DNA of 64,000 nt from Ptiloglossa arizonensis. Lineage: Eukaryota; Arthropoda; Insecta; Hymenoptera; Colletidae. Shown here in pieces: positions 28,101 to 40,100 of this stretch. How positions within the stretch are numbered: position 1 is the first letter of the stretch; every line of letters begins with the position of its first letter. Position numbers and translations under genes: made by a program. The stretch spans positions 9,862,001-9,926,000 of the forward strand of contig NC_135054.1 in the NCBI RefSeq assembly GCF_051014685.1, read 5' to 3'. The notes below the pieces were generated by a model. It ran no database searches. It was not told where the DNA came from and was given only the letters and a program-made list of their open reading frames with translations.

Positions 28101-31100
28101 AACACGCTAATGGAAAAGAAAATACGTTGTCCTCTCGGGGACACGTAATTTTCTTACTTTATTTTAACATTTTTCGCATCGAAAAATTTCACCTCTAGGA
28201 ACGTATTGTAGCCGCTGAAGCGTAGGCAGAGTTCACGAAATGCATCGAGGAAAATTACTTTGAGAACAGAAACAAGGGGTAGCCGAGTATTGAACCCACA
28301 GTTGCTTGAGGGTGAAATTTCCAGAGGCACCCCATGGTCAATTTACAAGTTGCGAAAGCAAATCGTGACATGCGAAACTGCTGTTTGCCATGTAACGAAG
28401 TTGTTAATTATCCCAAGTAACTCATTTGACTGAAACACAGTACATTACTGAGTTACATACAAACTCTGATGGACTTACATCGATAAGAAATTCTGATAAT
28501 TAATTTTTTCCAATCTCTCGTCGAAAGTGAATGAAAAAATATTCCTTAGTTTTAACATTTTTTCTTTCAAATTTGACAAACCATTCCAGTAAATGTATAC
28601 GCACAAACAAGATAGAATTCTATCGAAAAGGAACAATTGGTTTACACATTTTGTGTAAACGAAGCGAAAGAATAGGAACGATAGTTTAAAAAATTAAAAG
28701 AATTTGCGTGCAAAGCGTAAAAGTTTATTTTCTGCTGGGATTTCGAAAGAAATAAGCAGAATGGAAACTTCACAAACGAATAAAGTGTTTCCCAAAGATT
28801 CGTTCGGGGTTAATTATTTCTGCACAAGAATGGCAGCTACTTGGCAGACTGGCAAGGTACATCATTTAAGTGTAAAACGCCGATTTTAATGAAACTTACA
28901 TATAATATAGTTCTTAGAAAAATATTTGACACGTATTTTTTTTTATTCGCTATTATCCATATCTAGGGGATGAAATAAGCTCTCAAAGTTTAGAGGGAAA
29001 AAAACACATTTCCCATAATATATAGAAAATGATAAGACCTAGAAAAATTTGCTTAAACAAAAATTGCGAACTTGTGAAGTACGCAAATTGTTGATTTGCA
29101 GATATAGAAATAGCGCAAGGATTGGTATTCGACGCTTTTCAAAGCTACCAAATGTTTATAAACATACAACATACCAGTCAATCACTTTATGGCATTATAC
29201 CTTTAATTTCAAAACAGTTTGAAAGACCTAATGCCACACCCAATAAAGTTAGCACTGTTCTGAGTTACCACACTTGTAGAAATAAAAATTAACGATACGT
29301 ATCCATAATATAAACAGTTATTATATCATATATTTTACATCTGTTTCCGTGCGCTCCAAAAATTCACATTCAACATTCGAGCTGATTTTATTGTACCAAC
29401 GTTAACTTTCATTGAAAGGACGTCTACTCTATTAAAATTGTAATCTAACTTGAATACGTATACCACACTGTATAAAATTTGTATGTTATATAAAAATAAC
29501 ACATTAGTATTAATTAGCATTAAATAGCATTAATTTTCATTCTTTTTTCTTCTTACTATTCTTTATTCTCTCTTCTACATTTCGGTCGAAGAAAGTGTTA
29601 AAATATTGCAACTATATTTCTCAATAATCTTAGAAAACCTTTCTTTCTAACAAAGAATAGTTTCATAACATTTTCAAACGTTTCAATTTGAGATGTCGTA
29701 ATACAATATCACACTTTTTACAATATTGGTTAAAATTTGATTATGCCTCAATTCTAATTCCGTAGTTATAAAAAATACTTTAATAGTTCTATTTCGAAAT
29801 TGAATATTCTCATTCAGTATTATCAAACCTGTGTTATCTCACGATATTCCACAATGATTTGAAAGATCATTATCATAAATCGGAAATTACCTCTACCTCG
29901 ATGCATCTTGAAATTTTCTCGAGCGAGTGTTAAACATAATTAACCACAAACCTTAGAATTCCATTGAATTATTGAATTCCCCCCGATTCGTAAATGAAAC
30001 AGAAAATGTATCCTTGTCGAGTTTCGTAAAATTTTAAAAACGATGTCGCGTGTCTGAGTTGTAAATAGAACAAGTACGTCCATCTCGAATAAAGATTTTT
30101 TATAAATTTTCGTTGATTGTTGCAGTGAAACAATCGTTAACAACAGCAGGAATTTCTTTCAATATTGCAACTACAAATAGAAACTGAACTACATTACCGT
30201 ACGATAAAACGAAACATAATTATTACAGAATGTGGACATACATATAACTATAAAAAAATATTATTCGTGTTTCGGTACATTGTTAAAAAACTAAAGTAGG
30301 TTCAAAGGATTCGGAAGTTTGTTGTAATTGTAACATACACTTTTTGGTGACATATTTTACAAGTGTGTTCGAGAATTACTGAAAAGGTTTAAATGTTTTC
30401 GTAAAATACAACGTAACACTATTAGAAGTGTCTTTCACGATTTAACATAGTCACAGACAAAGCTATCGTCCCATTAATCACTGTTTAATCGTACATTATT
30501 AAAATTTGCTCGTAGTAATTACTCGTGACGTCGGAAGATGAACGCGATAGCAGGAACAAGGTACCTCCTGTAGCTCTCATACACATTCGAAAACTACTGG
30601 CTAGATAACGATGTTCAGGTGCTAGAATGCGACATTAAGCTTATTAACAAGATTGATAATCTCTGGCAGGCAATCGCCATGTATAATTCTATAATTCTAC
30701 GATCAAACTAACAACCGTACTTGTTGATAGGAATACCGTACGGTATTCTTCTACTAATTGAAATATTTTAAATCACATTTTCGCACGCGCTCGTGTTTGT
30801 GGAATGGAACGACTCTCTCGCGTTGAATTACGACGAGCATAAAGAAAATCAACTGGTGAGAAAAAGTTGCGCGTATTACACAACGACGACATTTACCTTC
30901 CATCATTCGCGACCGTTTTTATCCCATGAATACGTTTCCGGGTCTACCTACGATTCATTCCGTGCCGCGAATCGAAGACAATCCGCCGGATGAAATTGCA
31001 CGCGGACGAGTTTCGCGGCACGTTCGGTTGAAATTTGCGAGGCAAGATCGAGAATAAAATGGAAGCAGGTCCGCGGCGTGTGTCGTTGTCGTCGTGAAAG

Positions 31101-31273
31101 AAAAAAGAAAAAGAAGGAAAATAAACCGTGAACTTACGAGCACCGAGCGGTGAGGAGAGATTCGGCGGGTAGTAAAACAATATAAACGGATTAATAACTG
31201 GAACGTGAGCGTGGCTGGCGATTCAACAGGGGGAATCGTCAACACGTGTTTCACTTGGATGATGTTCACTCAC
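25177..31273. other. Non-coding region, nothing recognised
   Basis: Several kilobases of AT-rich sequence without a recognisable exon on either strand; open frames here are short and lack family motifs. CpG content rises from about 30.8 kb towards the candidate promoter. Confidence 0.35.
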
Positions 31274-31442
31274 CTCAGTCCTTTTTCTCCCGCGGTATCG
31301 TTCGACGGTGGAACAACCAGAATTCCATTCGATAGCCGCTTTAGTTATCCGGTTTCGTCTCGTGTAACTGGGCGTTCGAAATAAACCGCGAGAATGATCG
31401 TGGACTTCACCACCTACACACGTTGCCGGTCGGTCCGACACT
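31274..31442 (-). promoter_or_regulatory. Candidate promoter plus non-coding first exon
   Basis: On the minus strand an arthropod initiator-like TCAGTG (31,439-31,444) sits in a CpG-rich block. A strong donor ACTGAG|GTGAGT follows at 31,274, about 170 bases downstream. The interval has no convincing coding frame, so it would be a 5'UTR exon. The nearest minus-strand exon downstream with an unassigned start is the stargazin-like exon at 4965-5211, which would imply a 26-kb first intron. The link is inference from order and orientation only. Confidence 0.3.
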
Positions 31443-33317
31443 GATCGTACCACCGACTACTTGCTGCGTGGTTTCGCAGCGGGAGCAGAACTCCCGGTGG
31501 GGGTAGCCGCAGGAAATGGAACGGGAAAAACTGATGAACGAACCTCTGGAGGGAAAGTATGCAACGAGGAGAGTCTGAATAAAAAAAAAAAAAATAAATA
31601 AAAGAGCCTATCTACCCTACTCGCAAGGTGTTTCTATACGAACTGCACCCTCATAGTCACCTGCCCGGGCCCTGCGAGTCACTCGCGTGTTTATCGTCCT
31701 TGTTAAAATTGCGTTCCCCTTCTTGCTTTTTTCGTTACGTTTACAGAGACCAGCGTGAAATTTTCCAGAACGAAAATTGACTGTTTTGGAATACACAAGT
31801 CGCTTCTAACGCGTCACCGTGAACATGGTTCCTTGGAGGGTGAAACCGAACGCGAGTTCTTCTTTTCGCGCGTAACGGCGGAAAGAAGGATAAAAATGTT
31901 GCAAATGGTCCGCAAATGGATTCCATGGCTTAAAGTAAGACGAAAATGTAGAACAAATGTATTGCATCGGAAGTGACGTTTACGCGATAAATGCATTCGA
32001 AGATCAATCTAGCGCGCGCGCATCCAACTGATGACTGTGGTGCTATAGATTTCGGTACAGACGGCTACTATGATTGTTTTGTATAGAGTACAATGTCAGG
32101 CACTGTCTGGTATCAGGTCTATCGTTTATGCAATCGACAGTAACTGTCAGTTCCTATCGAACAAAAGACACGATACGATAGACCAACGATCGGTATACAG
32201 ACACGATTTTTCCATTGGCGGTGTCGTATTCATCGTACTCGTTCGCAAACCTTAACAACAATTTAGTGGAGATGAGTTTGATGGTAAATAATGCCTGACA
32301 TTGTATCCTGTACGAAAACAATCACGGTAATCGTCTATAATGAAATTCGTAACACCATGCATCGATTAGATGCATCTGTACTAAATTCATTTTCAAATGT
32401 ATTTTTCTCAAAAACGAAACCTACGATGCAAGTTTTTTTATTCTATGTTTTCATCTTATTTTGAGAAATAATTGGATCTTACATAAAGAAATAGCAGTCG
32501 TAACTCTACCCAGATATCGATCCTTTAATTTCCTTGGAAAATGAAGTTGTATCGCTCTTCGCTAACGTTCCAAGAGACCTTGTGATTAAAATTATTCAAA
32601 ACAGATAGCACTTGCTTAAAAAATGTACAACTTTATTTACCGTTGCCAAAAACAATCAAAACAATAGTAGTCATTTTATATTGAATGAGTTTAAAATTTA
32701 AGAAAAAGTTTTACAAGCATTCGATACACCTATGCCATCGTCACTATCACTGTTGACATGTGATTTTTCGATACTCGAAAAACGAAACGAATTCTGTCGA
32801 AAGCGAGCATAATTAGTGGGGTAGCGTAATTGATACGTGTTAAAATTATTCACTTACAATGTGCAATTTGTTAAAGTGCTTTATTTTCACAGACAAATCT
32901 TACAGCAATGCAATGAGGTCAAACATGCTGAAAATAAGTTGGCATTTCGAGACACAGCTAAAGTACAGGATCATTAAGTTCTACGGTCCTAATATTAGAT
33001 TATTTCAATACTTATAAATAAACACCCACACTCGTGAAATGCAGAAAAGAAACTGTTCCCGTACGTGTACTCTATCGTGTATTGTGTCAAATATTTCGTA
33101 TCGATGAAATATTTTACGATTACGTAGTACACCGTGCCAAGTTAAAATGTTGCGCGTAATTCTTTTTAATGTTAAACCATTGTACCGTCAAAAATTACGT
33201 TTCGAGGGTTATTAATATTTCTACATACGATTTTAACGGAGCACCTATATTTTCTAGACACGTAGATATTTTAAACGAGTCGTGATTCCAAAACTCCCTC
33301 TATCGCAAAGGTACAAG
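31443..33317. other. CpG-rich to AT-rich intergenic region
   Basis: The first 550 bases are CpG-rich (promoter-like). The rest is ordinary AT-rich spacer downstream of the ionotropic receptor. No additional gene supported. Confidence 0.35.
31896..31934 (+). other. Candidate short coding first exon
   Basis: An ATG opens a 13-codon frame (MLQMVRKWIPWLK) that ends exactly at a good donor, AAA|GTAAGA. It lies in the same CpG-rich block as the minus-strand candidate promoter, which would make a divergent promoter. I do not recognise the peptide and found no partner exon, so it could be chance. Confidence 0.15.
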
Positions 33318-35105
33318 TTATTCTAATATATTCTTCCTTGTTTTCAAACGATACATAATAATTTCGCCAAAAAACGTCAATATCGAGATCAAATATCCAC
33401 ACCCCATAATATAAATCAGATTGAACACGATCGGGTGATTATTGGTGTTGTCAATGTTCAACAAATGTGTCATCCTCGGTGGAATGTGACCGACACGATG
33501 AATGTACCACATCTTACGAATACCTGCCGACTCCATACGTAGAATGATGTTCGTAACACGATCTATGTACGGTGAGTGTTTATAGAACAAATAACCAGCC
33601 GGTGGGTTCGCGTAACAGAGATTCTTGCAGATCTTCATAATGGGCTCACCTCGACGTGTGTGAGTACAAAGAAGCATGTTTGCCATTTTCGTCTCTACGA
33701 GGCAAGTGACGTTTCTGTACATGGCCAAGTAATCGATACATTTGCTCAACGAGTTTATGCCTATAGCCTTTCTCTTCAATTTTGCGAAAGCCTCGTCGTC
33801 GTCGGTATAAGTTAAATTAATAAGCACGGTTTTGAAAACAGGGACCAATCCAGATTCGTACAGCTCGTTGAAATTCGTATAATCGATCTCGCTCGAGACA
33901 CGTAGGCTCGCGGAAGTCACATCCACGTACAAATTCGACGAGGAGATGTACGAAACAAATATGATCATGAAGAACACAATCTTTTCGACCAGTCTCGTAG
34001 CCTTGATCGGCGTGGAAGCTGAAATAATCAGACCGAAGATTCTCAGTGGTTTCCATTCCTTCAAGTCGAATTTCAACAATATCGATGTCGCCCAGAACAC
34101 CAGAACGATTATACAATTCATAGCGATTCCTAGGAAAGCTTGTGTCACGTAATTTTTCTGCTTACGCGTGATAGGTACCACTGGACACCACTTTTCGAAG
34201 CTGACTGGCAAATTGTAACTCAAATGCGACAGATTCGAAGATGGAAGGAAAGGCATCGATGTGACCATCATATCGACTGTCCCGCTTGACAAAAGATGGA
34301 ACGCTTTGCCTAAAACTTTGGTGGGCTTTGCAACGAAGGTGAAGTTCAAGGCGCGGGAAATTGTTTTTAAAACTTTCGCATCTGGACCTTCGAGCGTCAC
34401 GAGATACCCTTGAGAATTCCACGTTACGTTCATGTAACCCAGCCGATTGATCAAATGCACGTTCACTGGATAGCCGTGAAGATTTGTCACCCTGTTGGGA
34501 AACCATTCCACGCTCGTTGTATACGGTTGTTGTTCGTAGACGTTCGTAAATGGATTGTACCGATGGATCTTCGTCGCAGTTATCTGTCCATGGGATTCTG
34601 ATAGTTCGAGAATCGTCGCGTAGAGAATTCTCTTTTGCCACATTTGTTCCAGGAGCAGCTGGAAGTTACCGTTTTCGTTCAATATGGTAATCAGTAAAAC
34701 GTTTGGTCGAGTATCATCGTGCACAATGACACGTATTATATTCTCCGTTTCTTGGAAATCTGGTGAACTTCTCGAAACGTAGACATAGAAAATTAATGTC
34801 GAACGGTGTGCACGGAAGGACGGCAGTTTCGCGGGGATTGACTCGTTCAAGGAAATGCAGCTTGTTGGTAATGTTCGTGACACAGATATGTATATCTCGT
34901 CGATGATATCGCATTTCCTTCCAATGAGATCTTGAACAATAAATTGCACGTCCGTAGGTTTCACTGCTCGAAGAACTTCCTGAACTATACGATCGGTAGC
35001 TGTTAAGTGTTCCGAATGGGCCATTTTCTGCATCGTCGTATGGAACGTTAATAGCATCAAAGTAATCTTCGTGAGGTAATTCCATAATTTAACCGAGGAC
35101 GACAT
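33318..35105 (-). CDS. Divergent ionotropic receptor (IR), intronless
   Basis: A single open reading frame of 595 codons begins at ATG 35,105 and ends at 33,318. The protein has a hydrophobic N-terminal segment (about residues 8-25, signal-peptide-like), an extracellular region with several N-glycosylation sequons (LNESI, NVTWN, LNFTF, SNLSHL), and an S1 ligand-binding half at about 207-305. Then come M1 (about 322-344), a pore-loop region around 350-366, M3 (about 374-400, VSYISSSNLYVD in place of the iGluR SYTANLAAF motif), S2 (about 405-550) and M4 (about 557-587). This is the arrangement of insect ionotropic receptors, ligand-gated cation channels of chemosensory neurons. The usual S1 glutamate-binding Arg is not evident, and single-exon structure is typical of divergent IRs, many of them gustatory or contact-chemosensory. 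It appears intact. Which IR subfamily it belongs to cannot be told by eye. Confidence 0.85.
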   Translation of the reverse strand: MSSSVKLWNYLTKITLMLLTFHTTMQKMAHSEHLTATDRIVQEVLRAVKPTDVQFIVQDLIGRKCDIIDEIYISVSRTLPTSCISLNESIPAKLPSFRAHRSTLIFYVYVSRSSPDFQETENIIRVIVHDDTRPNVLLITILNENGNFQLLLEQMWQKRILYATILELSESHGQITATKIHRYNPFTNVYEQQPYTTSVEWFPNRVTNLHGYPVNVHLINRLGYMNVTWNSQGYLVTLEGPDAKVLKTISRALNFTFVAKPTKVLGKAFHLLSSGTVDMMVTSMPFLPSSNLSHLSYNLPVSFEKWCPVVPITRKQKNYVTQAFLGIAMNCIIVLVFWATSILLKFDLKEWKPLRIFGLIISASTPIKATRLVEKIVFFMIIFVSYISSSNLYVDVTSASLRVSSEIDYTNFNELYESGLVPVFKTVLINLTYTDDDEAFAKLKRKAIGINSLSKCIDYLAMYRNVTCLVETKMANMLLCTHTRRGEPIMKICKNLCYANPPAGYLFYKHSPYIDRVTNIILRMESAGIRKMWYIHRVGHIPPRMTHLLNIDNTNNHPIVFNLIYIMGCGYLISILTFFGEIIMYRLKTRKNILE

Positions 35106-37199
35106 GAAAATTCTAAAACATTTAAGAATTATCTTATATTATCTTTAAAAGTGCACTGTATCGAAATTATAATTCTTCCGGTTAGGAAAAAACATTCCGA
35201 TATTCGCATCTTGTTGATCGAACCAAAATAAACATTTCGAGAATAATCGATGGAAAATTGTAAATTTCAATATAGTTATCGATTTACTGTATTTCTTTTT
35301 TTTTTTTTCTTTTTCAACCCAGCGTATAATAAATGCAACAAGTTAAAACAGTGGTAACGCCACAAATGCGAGTAAAAAGTTGACGATTGACTGAATGCCA
35401 TAAACGTTCTTACTCGTGCTACATTTTCATGCAAAAAATTCATTTATGCCAAGTGCAGCGTTACCGACATGCAAATTGTGTTAGAAATCATCTCATCTGA
35501 CTGTGAATAAACCAATTTATACGTAGAAACATTAAACTTAAGTAGAGCTTTCTTTCCTACGATACATTTATTTTCTTTTTTTGATATTCTACGTTAAACC
35601 GTGTTTTATACATTATTCTAAATAAACCGTTAGTCGGTTCATTCGTTCGTTATAAACTCGACAGTATCGACAAAAAAGAGATGGATAACAATCTTTCGAA
35701 TATCGAATATGTAATAAATACTCAATGAGTGAATATTATATTTGGTATATCCAAATTTTATCTAACAAAACTATTGACTATATCGACTATCGAGTATTAA
35801 ATTGCATCAATTCATACGACCATAAGCCATTAGGCAAAATGTGTATTGGATATCAAGAGATGAATCATCAATGTTGCCAAACTCAATTTTCCAGTCCAAT
35901 TTGTCATTCGCCTTTATCACTGACACTCTATCAATTTGTTTCTTTTATCTGATTACTTTGAAAATTATTTCGTACATTTCGTATGCCGTGCTAGTATCGT
36001 CGTAAGTGAGAGACCAACACGGTACTTCGTACTTAAGGAACAATCTCGATTGTATTCAATTAGAAATTGTTTAAATAACTTCGAAGAATTCTTTTAACGG
36101 ATTTTACCCGCCGACGGCGCGCGGGCGGAGTATTTAATTGATTCTAATTGACAGTGTCATCAATTTATCAGTAATTTGCACGCCCAATGCAAATTTTATT
36201 GACCATAGCCTCGAATCTTACAAATGATCCTTGAAGACACATTATCCCTACAATTATGATAATTTTATTAACGTTTGTTGACCGTCGTTAACCATAATTG
36301 TGTAAACTGCATGCGAGGTCACGTATATAAAAAGAATTAAAGAATTTCAAGGAAATAAACATTTTCAAATCAATATACAGCGATAACTCGAGTCTACAAT
36401 TCCGTGTAACCGACCAGCATGTTATATGCAATTATAATTATCATTCGTTTAAAGTATCTAAATATTCGTAAATAAATTTTGTACATTTCAAGCAACTATA
36501 AAAGTATATGTCGATTTCGTTTTTGGTTAATTCCACCGAATTGATTCGTTAAGTTTGAATTAAACTCACTGTCTTTATCCACGTGTATTTTATCAATCGT
36601 TAACGATAAGGTAATACGAAAGTTTCGACGCTCAGAAAGTGAATCCCAGATTTGTTTAAGTAATGTTTTATTCAAGAATGGAACGTCAAGTTACATATAA
36701 ACGAACGAAATACATTATTATACGAAAAAAAAAGGAAAGCTTAATATTGAAAACTTTACATTTATTAAGCGTACAGAAATATATTTCCCTTAATTGTATC
36801 GTAACATTTAAAAGCTTTGAAAGTAAAATTTTAAGTGAGTGTGATAGCAAAGTTATGCGTTGCGTACAGTTGTGCGACCACTATGATTCGGACGGACGAT
36901 ATTAAAAAGGAGAATGGCGTAAATAATATACAACTTATCCGCGTACATATCCGTGGAATATAAACAAATGAAGATGACAACAGCTGATAAATGTTTATAA
37001 ATTACGTATACTCGTACAGCGGTAGAATAGGAAAGTAAAGACATTAAATATACATCTTTGGCGATTCGAAAGCACAGCGGAATATTCGCAAAGCGCTATT
37101 TTTAATGTCAGGAAATATTCTTATCCGATGATATCGAAATTATTATGCATCGTTCGTTAACTACGAACGCCGATAATTGAACACATAGGTATATTTCTT
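35106..37199. other. Intergenic region between IR and MINPP1-like copy 1
   Basis: AT-rich spacer with no recognised gene. An isolated 22-base tract composed only of G and C lies at about 36,108-36,129 (CCCGCCGACGGCGCGCGGGCGG), conspicuous in this background. Confidence 0.4.
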
Positions 37200-40100
37200 C
37201 TATTTCCTGATGAACACTAGAGAAAAGCATGAAAGAAGGAGAACGAGAACGATATTCGGAACAAAAGTTGCAACGCCATTTCCGTTCCAACAAACATTGA
37301 GATCGCATTGATGAATAACTGGACTGAATTTTTGTTTAAAGTATTCCCAGTCGCAAAGACCCACATCACATCCTTCGAGCCGGACTAGTTTCTCGGCCAA
37401 GTAAAACATGACCTTGTTTGGTTGACTATTGCCATCGCATCTGTGAATAAAAATAGAAGCTTTTTGTGACCAACTGCCGTTCATTCTGCGCAGACGTTCG
37501 CGATTTAAAACCGTGCTACAGTGTTATTGAGAATATTAGTCAACGTCAGTTAACACGACACTAAGCGCGCGATGGAAGTTTGGAAAATACGCGATAAATT
37601 TACGCTTAAATTATATTTTTAAACAGAAGAGGTGTACGCGAGAACCCCATGAAAACGTCGAAAAAACCACAAGTTAATATCCCGCTCGATACAATATTTC
37701 CAGAACTCAAGCATTGATAATTTAATTTTCGTAACAACGGGAAATGTCGAGTCGTTTCGAAGATCTCTGTCTTTGTTTTTTTTTCTTTTTCTTCAAGAAA
37801 AATGGTTTTCGTGGAAAATACGCGCACGTAGGCAAAAATGCAAATCGTCTACGAAACGATTGTTTACTTGTAAGATTGCTTCCCATTACTAAATTTATTT
37901 ATTTTAATTTGCACGAAAATCAATTAATTGGTTGTAAACGATACGTTTGATTCGGTATAACCGAATCGTCGAAATTTTGATTACTCAAAAAGTGTCGGCT
38001 TCGGAATAAACGTTATCATATTTTACGTTTTACGTCCATTTTTAATCGAAAACAATTAATTATGATTGCTCAAATTAATTTTAACAATTAGTGAACGATC
38101 GAATACAAAGAATTGATACCTTACACTTTCAACTATATCTGTGTGTACATGGAATAAATTGTATTAAAAATTCGCCCGTGAAATAATCCGTTATATAAAT
38201 TGGTTTTCGTTACGGAAAAAAGAATATTACGAAACATTACAAAAACAGTTAGAACGACCTGAAACAGAATTCCTTACTTGTAAAATACTGCGACAAAATT
38301 CGCAGCGAAGGGTGAAATGAAAGACGTTTGCCATTGACGTTTCGCCATGTCCATGTAATTGGTAGCCGTCAGTTGCATTTCGTCTTTATATATATTCAAC
38401 CTGGTCAAGAGATTCAGCAGACTTATAATGTCGCTGAAATAAAATACGCCCTTCGGTTGGACGAAGTCTTCGGCCTTCTCCACTTTCCTGTGTACACATT
38501 AAAGGCGAGCGTTGACATCGAGGTAATAAAAATTGAAAGAGGATAGAAATATTACGTAACAATAAGAGAAACGTTGCGCGATACACGAAAGCGCAGGAGA
38601 ATCTCGCTTAAGAGACAAAAAAATAAGAGTTACCAAAAGTGATTCATCATGTCTTGCAACAGCGTGCATCCTAGCCGCGCATTGATTGCACGTCCATATC
38701 CGGCTTTGAAATAGTAATAGAGATCCTCGCGATATTCCAGCACGCGGAGCTCCTCTTTGCTGAAAACAGCACACCAAGGAGAAAGTTTCGTTACTGTCCA
38801 AGCCTTTTCGTAACGACACATGTCGTACATCGTTAGAATTGAACCTGAAACCATCGTACGTTTCGTGAAATAAACAAAGAGCTGTGTGGTACGCTTGAGG
38901 CGCGAACGCGACTCACGTTTCGAAAGATTGTACAAAAATCCAAGACGACGACTGACGTTCTGCACGAGGTTCTGGAATTGCGGCTCTTCCTCGAATCTGC
39001 TCACAACTTCGATGGAAATATTGTCAGACTCGTGCCATGCATTGCAAACTCTGTACGCCTAAAAAGAACAATGTTAGAAATTGCTTCGCCTTTTCGAGAT
39101 TTACGACAATGCGACAGATTGAAAACCAGGGTAACCATTTGAAAACTATGTAACTTCGTCGAGTGTATAAAAATATGTATACGTTAAACTTGAAATCAAT
39201 AATTTCAATTTTTGTAAAAGTGTCGACGCATCGAGTGAAGTCGCTCCGTTTTGACTAAAGAAAAATGTGTCGAACGACGCATCTGGAATGAAATAAAAAA
39301 CAAGAAAGTTAAACGTAGAGTTTTGTTTTAATTCTTATCTCTCAATTTTTCTCATCGATTCGAGAGCAAACATTCCTTATATTTTTGTATCAGACGATTC
39401 GATCGTTGGGCGGAGTGGTTCCACGCAATTGGCCGTTCCTTTTACGCAATTGAAAATGATTTCGTAAGATTTAGCATATTTGCAATTTAATTCGTGCTGC
39501 TTTTAGGTAATAGATAAATATTCGATAACACGACGTGCAAACGCTACATTATTTGTCAACACATCGCACTTCAACAGCTGTGATATTAATTCTAAAATTC
39601 AAGCTTAAACGCTACAAGATATTCCAGTACGTATCATCAAATGAATTTACCGTTCTTATGATCTCAATTACTTACAGAGAGCGTTGTGTCATTCGCAGAA
39701 ACTTCTTCCGCGAAGACTGCATCTCTCTTCCCGAACAGTCCCTCCATGAACGATCCCATGCTATCTTGACCATCGCTGGTTTTAAACTGGACAGAAATTT
39801 ATTCGTTTATCGCTAGAAAATTATGGTTATTTCTTTTTGTAATTTTAATTATCACGAGTACCACATAATTCTCGGGCGTTATCTCCTCACTGGTTGGCTG
39901 CAGAAGCTGAGGAAAATTACTTTGCAATCGTCTCGCGAGCAATCTCATATCTTCCACACCTTGCGGTGTCAAAACTTCCGCTCTTTCTATTACAAGGTAC
40001 GCGTCCGGCTTCCATCTTTTCAAGTTTTCTAAGTCTCTATCGCACATGTGACCGTCTGTGGAAAAGAAAATTTACGAAGGAGGTACGATCAATTGCAAAA

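Noticed and set aside
34162..35085. Long minus-strand open frames of 159 and 123 codons overlapping the ionotropic receptor
   Set aside because: They are other frames of the receptor gene with no domain pattern; the 595-codon frame fully explains the region.
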